Below, one piece after another: positions 46,192-57,399 of a stretch of 64,000 bases of DNA. The position numbers and the translations under genes were made by a program. The stretch is from Enoplosus armatus (lineage: Eukaryota > Chordata > Actinopteri > Centrarchiformes > Enoplosidae), in assembly GCF_043641665.1 (NCBI RefSeq), contig NC_092194.1:14366798-14430797 (forward strand), given 5' to 3'. The notes under the pieces are model-generated. The model saw nothing but the letters and a program-made list of their open reading frames with translations. It was not told the DNA's origin and searched no databases. Numbering within the stretch: the first letter of the stretch is position 1; the number at the start of each line of letters is the position of its first letter.

Positions 46192-49100
46192 TTTATTATT
46201 TCACTTAATAATGGCTTCAAACTGGCAACAACAGTGTTGAATCTACAAAACATGTAACGGTAGACATTTCCCTGATGCTTATGGTGCCTTTAACAAGAAA
46301 AATATACTGTCATCATTCAAAATGCTGTGCATTAAATGCTCATGTAGTCAAAAGTACAATGTATCTTGACAAAGTTTTCATTAATGTTCTCCAGTTTAGA
46401 TGCTATTTTTTAGCAAGCAGAGTGAATACAGTTGAAAATCTGTGCTTGAATCAAGAATTGCTGAAATGAAAAATGTACAAATTTCACATACATTTTGGAA
46501 ACACAGCCAAACCACAAACAATGGCAGAGACATTGATGTTATTGTTAGCATGGTCAGTCCACACTCCTGCAATACATATTTGCTGTGTCTGAACTCACAC
46601 AGTGTGTCTTAAAGATGCAGCGGCAACAGTGGAACTGTCCTTGTATTTTGCATTAAATGTCTAAGGTCTCCGAAGTAAATTGCATGCCTGCCGTCCAAGT
46701 GACGTGTAAAAATTGCTTTCTGCACCTATTGCTGCAATGTACAACATGCTCAGCAAAAATGGGCCGTTTTCTACATAATTTCTGTGCAATTCATAACTGA
46801 TGAACGGGCGAGATCCACCAGATCAAACATAGAAACACTCTCCCTTATTTGTCCCTGCTTCCCTACTACTTCTCAGTCACCTATCTGGTCAACTGAAAGG
46901 CAGCCTGGTTTCAGTCAGTAGGCCTTTGCATAAATAACATTAAAAACCAGTAAGTGGATTCCATTCAGTGGTGGACCAACAACAGCCCTTGATTGTGTGG
47001 AACAGTAAAGCAGCAGCTTGCACCATAACAAATTAAAACAAGCTCTTCGATAACTACGATATTAAAACAACTCAGACACAAGGAAAATTTGACACTGACA
47101 ATAATCAAGTCCGTCACATGTAACTAACCCCATAAACATTAATCTGAGAGTGATTCCATTACTTCATCCATTGCAATTGTCTTACAAATGATTTTAAATT
47201 ACAAATCCATGAACAATCATGAGTGGCTTTCAGCTCAATAAAGAATACAAAGCAGTTTCTTAGATGCATGTTGGCACTCTCTGCAATGTCTTCTTGTTCC
47301 ATCATCCATTTACTATTAATATGACACCATGCACAGTGAGTACGTTTTTCTAACTTCTGCATAATCATTACTGGGTGTGTGTTTTAAAAGGACCACATTT
47401 GACAGGCATACGATCCATCATTACTGGAGTAATTTCTTTTTTTACAACTGCTCTGACAAACCTAAGGCAAGAGTTGTGATACGCAGCATGATTTGCTGTG
47501 TTCAGTTGTCTAAATGTTTTTCTTTTTGGAGCAAATTTGCAAGTAGTGTCAATTAGTGGCTGGAAAATATGCAGGTTTTTATGACTAAAGAACCACTTCT
47601 TTGCCACAAATGAAAAGATAATGACACATCCATTGCTCAGAAGGGGAAAGCGTGAGTTGATCATAAAAAAAGGCAAACGAGATAGCACTTTTTGTGTGCA
47701 ATGTATCACAAAAGCCTCAAAATAAAAACAAGAAGCTACTTTACCCTAGGCCAATTATTTTTTCGTAGAGAATGAATTAGCCTTAGCATGACTAAAGCCC
47801 AGTAGCTAATAAGCGAGACACATAAATGTTATTTGGCCGCAAGTTTGAATCCCATTTACCTCCAAGATGAGATGCATGTTTCTATTCACAAGAGACTGAA
47901 AATCGCTAAGAAAAATATTTCTTTTTTTAAGAAAAAATACATCTAGTACCACTGATTTCATCTGGATATCAATATAAAGATATAGCACAGAAAAAAGAAT
48001 TCTCCATAATGTATCCTTAATTTAGAAGCATGGAAATTAGTTTGAATGACTGAATGATTGTTTTGCATGAGACCTCTTGGCTTGTAAATGACATCATCAA
48101 GAGATTTTTAGACATAAACTGGATGTAACAAAATAATTCTACATGTTCAGCCCTTGTTTAAGAGCGTAGATATGCATGTCATGATACAAGCCTCATGGGA
48201 TTGTAAACCTCTGAACGTAAATGTCACATGGAAACTAATGATGTCCTGTAGGATGTTCAGATGTAACTGTTATTAGTGTTAGTAGGAGTCATTCTGTCCC
48301 TGGTACTTTAACATAAACTGTGCTGTTGAGTTGAAGAAAACAAAACACAAAAAGGAAATTCTGTTTTAGCTGACTGTGTCGAATATAAAAGTGGCGATTT
48401 GCTTGTGTCATTTGGTACATATCTATTTCAAGAGTCAAACAATGTTAAAAAGAGGCAAGGATAAAAAAAAATATAGAAGAAAAACAAACTGAAAATAGCA
48501 TCTTTCATCATACTTCCAAAACATTATTAAAGGGATAATGCCCTAAGGTTTTGTTCGGAAAAACTAAACAGAAATATTCTGCATGAATAATATTATTTGG
48601 CTAATTTTGAAAGGCATTGCATTTGCATGTTTTTGAAATGTAGTAGCTAAAGGTTGATTTTAAAAGAAAAAAATACATTTTTTGACGATTACATTTCTCT
48701 CTCCTTCATGTGAAGAAAAAAAGAAGTCAAAAAGCACAGACACGGAACTGAAGCCTTGGTGACTGAGGGTCAGGCAAGTGTGTCACAAGGCTCCAGAATG
48801 AGTCTGATGGAGGGAGGCTGGATTTCAGCATTGATTAACAGGAAATGACAGTCAGTAATCAACAGGCTGCTGCTGTCTAAGGTTGAAGACATGGGGATGA
48901 AGTCAGAACTCTCTTCTTCTGGGTGCAACAAACTCCTATGCGTCAAACTCATTAGTCTCATATTCCATGTTTATATGTAGCTTGTGGTCATACTGGCAAA
49001 GGGTGCACCTCCTTAGGGGTTCCTCGTCCAACACTGTCACCCTTAGGGTGCGCAATTATGTACAAACTACACAAAAAAAGACAAAAAAATGCACATCTTG

Positions 49101-49316
49101 GAATTAAGTTAGTTTGTCTGTAATGATTCCCAAGTGTTAAAAGAGCTGAATCACAGGGAGATTTAGGAAAAAATTATGATTAGTGTATGAGCAGTCTGTA
49201 TGCATGAAATATAAATGAATCAAGTTTATTTTTGTGTCTTGTCAAAAGATGACACACCTCTTCAAGTGTTAGGAGACACCATTCAAGTGTGTATGTGTTG
49301 TAACGAATGTGCTGCC
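46192..49316 (-). other. ddhd1: DDHD1 3' flank, possible long 3' UTR
   Basis: AT-rich DNA without recognisable genes. Minus-strand AATAAA signals occur close to the stop (49,230-49,225) and far downstream (46,197-46,192). Either a short or a long 3' UTR is possible. Small reading frames here (for example 47,159-47,709) look accidental. Confidence 0.4.
49225..49230 (-). terminator. ddhd1: Candidate proximal DDHD1 poly(A) signal
   Basis: AATAAA on the coding strand about 90 nt after the stop codon. Use of this site would give a very short 3' UTR. Confidence 0.4.
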
Positions 49317-49504
49317 TCAGTCTGGCTCCGCTGTATCTTCTGCTGGGTCAGAGGGCGTTGTCTTCTGCTTGTATATGAAGGTCAACAGGAAGAGCGCTAT
49401 GTCATGTGAGCACCAGTAGCCTGTGTGAGAGGTCACCGCTGACCAATAGCGACTTTCCACCAGTCCCTCTCGGAGCTCAAAGTCGACACGCTGCTCCAGC
49501 TCCA
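49317..49504 (-). CDS. ddhd1: DDHD1 last exon, end of DDHD domain, stop codon
   Basis: 188 nt encoding (L)ELEQRVDFELREGLVESRYW then SAVTSHTGYWCSHDIALFLL, TFIYKQ and an acidic tail ending AEPD. TGA at 49,319-49,317. The tail is divergent, as is usual in this family. Confidence 0.96.
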
Positions 49505-52500
49505 CTGTAAGACAGGAAAAGAGACATTATAGTACCCTCCCAACCCACCAACAAATGTGAGACTTTCTCTGTGATTGTTATTGGACAGGTTAAGTGGACT
49601 AACATGATGTGTCAGTAGTGGGCGAGGTGGGCCGAATCAAGGTGGAGAGGCCGTATGCTGACTGGCTTTCTGTCCGCTTCTGCTCCTCTTCCTCAGTGTT
49701 TGCCCCTCCCTCAAGTCCTAAAGACACTGAGGGCTGGCTGTTGGAGCGAGAGAAACGTGAGAAGAGGATGCCTCCGATGCCCTTCCCTATGCTCGCCGCT
49801 CCTACATTGAGTGTGGAAGGGAGAGAGAGAGAGAGAAAGACAGGGAAAAAAAGAAGAGATATGTTGGGTGGGATGTGTGTCAGAAGAAGACATAATGAAT
49901 GGTAGTAATGCTTTTCGTTCTGTTTTTTAATTCCTTAAATTCCATTTATTTCAAGGCTGAGTGTGTGAGCCCGTTCTCCACATGACCACATGATGGCACT
50001 GTTGATGTGGTACCGTAGTCAAAGTCAGGATCTCACATTACCTCAAATATTGAACCTCACAGGAGAGAATGGATTTTAACTGTGGAATAAGGACTATCTC
50101 CAGAGTGAAATTTTATTTCCATTGCTGTCAGAACAAGAGAATATTTACTCCTTTCTTCTCCACACCAGACACTTTTCACTATAGTAACCTATCCATACAC
50201 ATTTGTGAGTACTTAAATATGACCTATTTTTATTCTTCTGGACTGGTATATAATAAACACCATATAAATCATATACAGAAAACAGTTTTAAAGTCATTAA
50301 AACTGTCAGGTCAAAAGTGATGGTAGTGTCTTACCCAGTATGCTGGCCTTGCCTAGATTGGTGATGGACTCTCCGTAGTGCCTGCGGGCGAGGACAGGAG
50401 ATGTGCTCGGGCTGGGGATGCTCTCAGTGTCAGATGCTGGGTCTTTGACTGGGTTCAGGAAGGTAGGCCGGACCTCCTCGTAGGACGTGGGGTTAGTGGC
50501 GCTACACCTGACAGAGAAAATAATCCCCAAATATTCAGAACTCTGAAAACATTCTGTGTGTGTACAAGAGATAACATGAAGTGTTATAAGATGCAAGATT
50601 CAAGTTCTTACCAGTGTATCTGAACAGGTGCAATATTGCTGTAATGTTTGAGGATGAGGGGCTCCAGTCTATAAGCCTGAACACAGCAATACAACTTTAG
50701 TTAGCTTAAAGTATAGATAAATTAATTTTATTTCAAGTTGTCAAATACGCACAGTGCACATTTTAAATTTAAAAATCTGACTGAGCGAGTTGCAAAGGTC
50801 TGGTTTCTATTAGCAGAGCACAGCGGAAAATGGCAAGTCCATTAAAAACAGAAAATAGCCACTTATGAATCACACCCTGAATGTGTGTGGGCTAAGTTGA
50901 CAAGAATGAAAGAGAAGAAAATCTGGACTTGCTGTCATAACCCTGAGTGAGAGAGAGCATCTGTATGCACTCGGGCAATCAAGGGAGACTGACCACAGGG
51001 TCCGTGGGGTGGAAGACATTGAAGAGCCTGCTGCAGATGGAGGTGGGCAGGATGTGGTCCTGGTGGCAGCTGGTACCAGGGCGAATCCCTCTCAGGGCCA
51101 AGAACACTGCCAGAGGAGAACCCATGCAAAAGAAGTTTTCCACCTGAGAGACAAAAGGTGCAAAGTTGATATAAATGTCCTAAAGCGAGTCTTTGGTATT
51201 GCCATAGAGGGTATTGACAATGCTACAGAGGCCAAGGGTGAAATCACTTCTGGTTTGTTTTCTAATAAAAATGGATACATGAAAATAACATACACTCAAA
51301 AAAGTACTTACATTAAGTAATTACATTATTATGATAAATGTTCACATGAGGGAGCCAAAACTTAAGTGTGCCAATTTAAGTTTAGTAACAAATATCCTTA
51401 CAACAAAAATGCTGAAATCACTACTATTTATTGATTTAGAGTAATGTCATATTATAATTGTACACATACAGAGCAGTCACATAATGGAGCATCTTACCTT
51501 AAATTTGAGGGCTGGGGGTGCTGAGGGTTTAGAGGCCTCCAGTGTGAGGAGTTGATTTTCCAGCTCTTGTAACCTGTAAGCAGAAAGGGACACATTGCTA
51601 ATAAACTAGGAAAATAAATCTCTGAAACCATGGCTTGAAAAACAGTCCCAATACAATCCTTTTTGAATATCCTCTTATTCCTAGACATACATACTGATTT
51701 ATTCCATCTATAGAAACCTTTGTCCTCATGCCAGTCATCAAACAATCTCAGAACCACTGAGATCAACAACCTTTATTTTTCCAGCAGCTTCCTGTTTCAC
51801 TAAGGTAATGATATTGATATTGCACACACAGGGCGATGGGTGGTGCAGAGGAGAAGCATTAAAAGCTTCTTCCCTTCCATTTGATCATGAGGCATCACAA
51901 TACCCTGCTCACTCACAAAAACAAACAGCATGAGCACGAGATGAGCAGCTCACAGCACACACTGTATTATGTGTGCCAACAAAAAGATAAATGCTAGGTT
52001 TGAAGGAGAAAGTGGTTTTAAAAGGCATGGACAGCTTGTGGTGTTTGTTCATATTGACAGGGGTGAAGGCAAATTAGGAAATGAAAACACTTCCAGCTAG
52101 TTAATTGTTTAGTATTCTGCTGCTAAGCATATTTACTGTCTCAAATTATTATTAAAACATGTTCTGTAGTTTCTGTATGTTCTCTCAAACATCACTTGAG
52201 GATCCTTACAGCTACACACACCGCCCCTGGGACTGAAAGTCACTGAAGATCTCCATTAGCGAGCTTTACCTATTCCTTGTGAGCCGTAGCTGCTCTAAAA
52301 TGTGCCTCTCCTCATAGGACATCCAGCGCATGTCCAGCTCCTCTTCCATGGCGCGATGCTCCTGCTGACAGAAGCGCACAGGATCCCATCCTGTCATGAT
52401 GTCGTAGGTGATGACGCAGCCGAGGGAGTGGGACACGATGGATACTTTGCCTCCCCTCTCCTCAAACTCCGGGTTCCGCGAGCAGAACAGTGTGTACAGT

Positions 52501-55500
52501 CTGTTCAGCTCCTGTGTTAGGCCTTTAGTAATCTGGAGAGATGGTGATTGAAGAAGTTTTGAGGAGAAATAGTGCATCACAGAGAACTCTTATTTCTGGT
52601 TTCTGTAAGTGTGTGACTCTCACCTCATCGCGGTAAAGGGGGCTGTTGTAGTACATGATGTCCATGGCACTGCTGTTGAGTAGATCTCTCAGTCCTCTCA
52701 CTTTGTCTGGTGTTATTGAGTCTACCGTATCTACGGAAACAAAGCACCACTTTCGTTTATTTAATGTTTTAATTTCACATATTTAATGCCACACGATGGT
52801 GCCTGTGTTCATACACTCAGTGGCCACTTTATTAGGTACACCTATATAAAACCTTTACAACAGCATAGCCATAAAGTCGACCTTAATAAAGATAATAATG
52901 TTCAGTTTTGACTGACACAGAGAGGTATTAATTCAACTTTAAGTTTATTATTGAGGTTGTAGTGTGCAGTGGTGAGGCTGAGCTGTTGTATTGCATTGTA
53001 TTAGCTTTTACAGGTGTACCTAAAAATTAAAGCCACTGGGGGGGCACATGATCTGATCTCACCACTGTCCTTCACACGCCTTCAGTTAATTATACATCTT
53101 AGCCTACATCTGCACCATGGTTAGGACAGATCATGAGGTTACTGTTACCTGCTGTTCACACTCTTGTAGTTCCGTAAGGGATGACTCTGGCTATGCTTCA
53201 TTAACTTTTTTTCATTAGGATAGGAAAGACTGCTCACATGGGAACAACTTAGATGCATCCAATGTACACAGAGTTGACAAAAAACACACTTTAACTGCTC
53301 ACACTTATAGCGCAAACCAAACACACACATGCATAGTCTCAAAAACACACACACTAACCTCCATCCAGTGCAAGTTTGGAGCGCCACTCGACAGGCAGGA
53401 ACTCCACATGCTCGTCATTGTGCTCTGAAAAGTGCTTCTCCTCCATCTTCCTCACACCCTCCCTCAGCCTGAACAGGCACGTGACAATAAAGACCATACA
53501 GTATATAAAAGGCAGATAACCAAAGCATTCACATACAAAATGCTGATTTAGAAACATGTCATCATCACATAGTCTGGGCAGCACTGTATTATAATGACTG
53601 GTTCTGAGAGGATGAGTAATATCCTCTGCGCATATTCGGCCCTGCTACAGACTGACAAGGGAGTCTGTGCTTGCACTCGTTCTCTCACAGACTTTAATGA
53701 CTGTCGGGAAGAGAAGAATGACGCCCATTTTGCTGCTCACTGATGCAGCAGCGTCCCTCATGCAGCACACAAACACAATGGCTGCCATGCTACTAGTCCT
53801 CTATGGGGCAACATTAGCTCGCAGGAAACGCTAAATACACAAAGAGAGAGAGGGTGAGGTAGTGTGTTGACAGGGGTAAATGGAGACTGAGAGGCTTTTG
53901 AGTGAATGGGACACCTAATGCAGGTTTTGGCAGGACTCTTTGCAGGGTAGTGTGTCTGCAGGGGAACTCAAATGCTCAGAGAGTTGAGCGCTGCATTACA
54001 GAGCTTTCTGTGCTGCACCCACAAGGATTCCCTAGCTTTTAGGCTGGCATTAATTGGGCAATGAGCTTTGACATAGTAGGTTTAGCTGAAATAGATTTTA
54101 AAAAAAGACACTCGTGTTTTAGTAATAATGCTCTAAACCCCCACAATTTCACCGCCGATGATTACACCAAGAAAAGCACAGAGCTGAAATTACATCAGGT
54201 TCTAAATAAAAACAAAACAAGGAACTGGCTAGACATGTCAGGTTGATCTTTCCTCTTGGCTGAGGAAAACGTGTATGCTGTAATCCACAGGGAGCTGGGA
54301 GTGAGGCTTAAAGTGCTCTGCAGCTTGACTTGGTTTACTTTACCTGCTTAGCTGGCCTAAGCTGCGGGCAGCGGCCCGGCGATAACTTTGTGACACAGAG
54401 ACATACATGGCTCGCACGTTCTGTACTACTGCCTGTAATGTTCATGGTCCAGGGTCAGTACAGCAGTGCTGTGTAGGGTCAGATATGTCTTTACGCAGTA
54501 CATCACACAAAGACACGAAAATGAAAAGGACTGTACAGAGCTTAAGAAACAATTCAAAACTGATAACAGACTATACACTGATGAGCTGCAGCGAGACTTC
54601 ATTGGTGTATCATTCTAAAGGCAAGGACATTACGATAATTTACTTACATCAGGTTTCTTCTTGTAACTTCCCTACTGTGGCCTCTACGCAAATATCAACT
54701 ATTGACAGAGTTCCTCATAATAACATTAAGCCTTTGGAAGACAAAGAGTTAAAGCATCAGCTAGCAGTATCAGACCACACTGATAGCTTCGGTTGTATGT
54801 GCCAAAGTTGCACTGTTTCTGTACTTGCTCATGCTGCAGAGCCTCACTAAATGCAAATATGTTTCCTTGTTCCCTTGCGTTTTCTCAAGTTTCTGCGCAC
54901 TGTTGTTTTTTGGCCACTGTACTGCAGGCAAACAATACAAAGTCTAAAGTAAGAGAACAGCAGGAGAAGACAAAGAGGGTGAGAAAGATGGCGAGATGAG
55001 AGGAGGAGAACAAAATACAAAGGCTGCAGGTGCAGTGTTAACAAGAGAAATGCTTGAAATAACTCCCACTGTTGTAACTATGGGTGAACAAAGCAGAGGG
55101 GGAAAACTGTGACGTTCCTGATTTTGTTAATGCAGTAATATGCCACTTGTTCAAAAGCTTAAACAACAACAGATAATATGTAATTAGCAGTGCCTACATT
55201 TTTCTGGGAGGACTGTACAGTAGTTGTGCATTCCATAAATACACTAGTTACATACTTGGCAACGGTGCTGAACAAAAAAAGTTCGCAAGAACTTGCCAGA
55301 CAAGTCGATATCTGAAACCCCTCATCAGTTAATACTAAATACCACATGCAATATAAGCTTAGTCAGGAGGCCAGGGTACAGACAGAAAATGCTATTCAAA
55401 GTTAATAACCATTTAAAAGAACAAGATATTATCATGCTTTTGCGTCTGTGTTGTAACAGACAGAGATACTTAGAAAGAAGAAAGAAGTGAGCCGTCTATA

Positions 55501-57399
55501 AAAGCCACAGGAAAGTGACAGAATAAGAAGTGTGAGAGACAGACTGTGTCTGGAAAAGAAAAGAAAAGGAACAAACAAACTTCACGGCAGTTCAAACATC
55601 ACATCATCCCAATGAGATTTTTTCTTAATTTAGACTGGATTAGTTAGTGTGTGAATACATTTAAACCTGCCTTATCCCTTATAAATACATCTGGGGTCTT
55701 AATGACATAAAACAACATGCATACAAACTATCTTTTTAAAAACTCACATTCCAGTGTTTTTAATAATGCGTCCCTGGTCCATCTTCTGTCCAATCCCATG
55801 GACCACAAATACAATGTGTGTTGTCTGAGGGGGTCTGTCCTCAGGCGAGGCCTCCTCAACATAACCCCGATGGAGCCGTGTTCCACTGCTGGAGGCTGGA
55901 AGAGGAGAGGGGACACGGTTGGACTATTACTTATCGTAGCTAGCTGTTTTTGATTTCTGTACAGTAAGAAAAGGAAACATTTGTGTACATTTTACAGTAC
56001 TTTCTGTCCTGTATTGCTAAATACACACATTCCCCCTCTGCTCACTGGAAGGCTATAAATATCTAAGTGATGGTGTTTAAGTAACGTGCTGATCTGAGTC
56101 CAAAGAGGCCAGTAGGTGAGACACGAAGTCCTGCTGTAGCTCTGTGGCAGCACTTGTGCCTGGAGGGTTGAGCGTGTGTCCTTATTTAGAATCTATAGTC
56201 TAGTCCAGTCATGTGCTGCATGGTGATAGGAGCCAATGGAATTTTCTGCTGTCTGGATAGCACTAAGGAGATTTCCCCTCACTGAGCATCTGTGTGTCAG
56301 GGGAGATTGAGATAACCAGGGCCAACTCCTCCTCTTATAATCTGTGAGCAGGAGATGAAAATGTACCATAGAGCTGGGAGACTGTAGATCAGATTAGAGT
56401 CATCCATACAGATCAAACATCAGACATGGGGGTCAACTGCAGTTGCCATCTTTTCAGTTACACTCAAGCCATTTGATCAAACCTAGCCGCTGAAGATAGC
56501 AGATGGTCACTGTGTGTTTTTCTGGGCTAATCCAGTTAAGAGACTGAACTGGACACAGCCATGTTCAAACAACTGTTGAACAATAGCACATGGCAGTGAT
56601 CTGTGAGTGCAGCTACAACTTTATAATTTCTGGATTAGGTGTGCAGACAAGTGGGAACAGGTGCAGACCTATTGAAACAGGGAAGAAGTAAAAGTTTTAA
56701 CCCTTCTAGCTCTATGGATGCCAATGTCGGTCTGTTGTCGGCCGATTCACAACTTTGGTCCAGCCTGAAATATCTCAACAATCTGATATCTGATTTGTAG
56801 TAACATTGGTGATCCTCTGACTTTTCATCTAGCGCCATCAGTGGGTCAAAACTTCACATTGTCCTTTAATTTGGTTAGTGACCAAATACTGGTAAACTAA
56901 TGACACTCCCATCAGCTTCAGCTGTACTGCTAATTAACAACTGTTAGCATGCTCACACAGGAAATTAAGATGGTGAACATGGTAATTATTACCTGTTAAA
57001 CAGCTGCATGTTAACATTGTCATTGTAAGCATGTTAGCATACTGACATTGGCATTTAGCTCAAACCATCGCTCTAAGTACAACCTCACCGCTAGTGTGAC
57101 TGTTGACTCAGTCTTGTTTGACCTAGTTGACCTTGTTTGGTTTCACAGAAACTATAGTAAAAGGCATAATAAATTGTTTCAAAAGTGTAACTTGGTTCTT
57201 TAATATCATCAATGTACTATATACTGTGCCTTCCTATTATATTGAAAGATAATGTCAGTGTGTACATTACCTTTAGAGAAGCCCAGTTTCTGGGTGACGG
57301 TGCGTGCAATTTTGGAAGTGGTGGCATCGCTGTAGAGGTACACCTCATCCACGCTGTGCCAGTCCACATGGGTCCGACTCAGCTTCAGACTGTGGATGG
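49317..57399 (-). CDS. ddhd1: DDHD1, phosphatidic-acid-preferring phospholipase A1, partial (C-terminal 11 exons)
   Basis: DDHD1 is a cytosolic intracellular PLA1 that hydrolyses phosphatidic acid (and phosphatidylinositol) to lysophospholipid. The exons are 57399-57271, 55895-55748, 53468-53359, 52730-52624, 52532-52270, 51573-51498, 51143-50994, 50676-50612, 50507-50335, 49801-49604 and 49504-49317. They join in frame to 1607 nt, about 534 residues plus stop. The human protein is about 900 aa, so roughly 365 N-terminal residues are missing. The catalytic serine lies in VSHSLGCVITYDI (exon 52532-52270). The DDHD domain covers the last five exons, with candidate metal-type residues D in HPTDPVAYR, D in RVDFELREG, H in TSHTGYW and D in SHDIALF. 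DDHD2 and SEC23IP share the fold but match less well (for example GFSKASSSGTRLHRGYVEEA). Recessive mutations in the human gene cause spastic paraplegia 28. Confidence 0.95.
49604..49801 (-). CDS. ddhd1: DDHD1 exon, variable acidic/serine linker
   Basis: 198 nt encoding AASIGKGIGGILFSRFSRSN, then a low-conservation acidic and serine-rich stretch (EGGANTEEEEQKRTESQ) and TTDTS. Donor GTTAGT chosen because it restores LELEQRVDFELREG in the next exon. Confidence 0.92.
49802..50334 (-). other. ddhd1: DDHD1 intron
   Basis: 533 bp with a short GA tract at 49,823-49,836. Nothing else seen. Confidence 0.85.
50335..50507 (-). CDS. ddhd1: DDHD1 exon
   Basis: 173 nt encoding CSATNPTSYEEVRPTFLNPV, a serine/proline-rich linker, and RRHYGESITNLGKASILG. 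The linker is variable between species; the last part is highly conserved. Confidence 0.95.
50612..50676 (-). CDS. ddhd1: DDHD1 exon
   Basis: 65 nt encoding AYRLEPLILKHYSNIAPVQ then IHW (last codon split). Acceptor GTGTTCAG, donor GTAAGA. Confidence 0.96.
50677..50993 (-). other. ddhd1: DDHD1 intron
   Basis: 317 bp, AT-rich, nothing distinctive. Confidence 0.88.
50994..51143 (-). CDS. ddhd1: DDHD1 exon, start of DDHD domain
   Basis: 150 nt, phase 0 at both ends, encoding VENFFCMGSPLAVFLALRGI through CSRLFNVFHPTDPV. The donor is GTCAGT. Confidence 0.97.
51144..51497 (-). other. ddhd1: DDHD1 intron
   Basis: 354 bp, AT-rich, nothing distinctive. Confidence 0.88.
51498..51573 (-). CDS. ddhd1: DDHD1 exon (coiled linker)
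   Basis: 76 nt encoding LQELENQLLTLEASKPSAPP then ALKFK, a helical linker leading into the DDHD domain. Less conserved than its neighbours. Confidence 0.92.
51574..52269 (-). other. ddhd1: DDHD1 intron
   Basis: 696 bp, nothing distinctive seen. Confidence 0.85.
52270..52532 (-). CDS. ddhd1: DDHD1 exon with the catalytic serine (SHSLG)
   Basis: 263 nt encoding ITKGLTQELNRLYTLFCSRN, then FEERGGKVSIVSHSLGCVI and on to SYEERHILEQLRLTRN. The nucleophile is the middle Ser of SHSLG, a serine-hydrolase elbow in which the usual first Gly is Ser, as in the mammalian enzyme. Donor GTAAAG. Confidence 0.97.
52624..52730 (-). CDS. ddhd1: DDHD1 exon
   Basis: 107 nt encoding DTVDSITPDKVRGLRDLLNS then SAMDIMYYNSPLYRDE. 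Acceptor TTTCCGTAG, donor GTGAGA. Confidence 0.96.
52731..53358 (-). other. ddhd1: DDHD1 intron carrying a MITE
   Basis: 628 bp, of which about 221 bp is the MITE at 52,818-53,038. Confidence 0.85.
52818..53038. mobile_element. MITE with Tc1-like terminal inverted repeats
   Basis: The left end CAGTGGCCACTTTATTAGGT then ACACCT and the right end AGGTGTACCTAAAAATTAAA then GCCACTG form diverged terminal inverted repeats. The left arm is a terminal sequence I recognise from vertebrate Tc1/mariner-type elements. At about 221 bp it has no transposase frame, so it is non-autonomous. Confidence 0.82.
53359..53468 (-). CDS. ddhd1: DDHD1 exon
   Basis: 110 nt encoding LREGVRKMEEKHFSEHNDEH then VEFLPVEWRSKLALDG. 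Acceptor CTGTTCAG, donor GTTAGT. Confidence 0.96.
53469..55747 (-). other. ddhd1: DDHD1 intron
   Basis: 2.3 kb. A 147-codon plus-strand frame at 54,407-54,850 matches nothing known and is judged accidental. No exon or repeat was identified with confidence. Confidence 0.7.
55748..55895 (-). CDS. ddhd1: DDHD1 exon with VVHGIG
   Basis: 148 nt encoding ASSSGTRLHRGYVEEASPED through THIVFVVHGIGQKMDQGRII and KNTGM. The HGIG stretch is near the start of the lipase-like fold. Donor GTGAGT. Confidence 0.96.
55896..57270 (-). other. ddhd1: DDHD1 intron
   Basis: 1.4 kb, with the dispersed TTAGCATGCTAAC-type repeat filling its 5' third (in transcription order). Confidence 0.8.
56690..57115 (+). repeat. 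Dispersed fish repeat (TTAGCATGCTAAC family), second copy
   Basis: Contains CTTTTCATCTAGCGCCATCA, ACTGTTAGCATGCTCACACA, AAGCATGTTAGCATACTGAC and GGCATTTAGCTCAAA. In reverse complement it follows 320-460 of the window closely. It lies in inverse orientation to the copy at 300-1,065. Confidence 0.75.
57271..57399 (-). CDS. ddhd1: DDHD1 exon (first found in window)
   Basis: 129 nt encoding IHSLKLSRTHVDWHSVDEV then YLYSDATTSKIARTVTQKLG and FSK. Acceptor CCCCCCTACAG, donor GTAATG. The first codon is split with an upstream exon that I could not find. Confidence 0.95.

Noticed and set aside
54407..54850. 147-codon plus-strand reading frame in a DDHD1 intron
   Set aside because: No domain, repeat or splice evidence.
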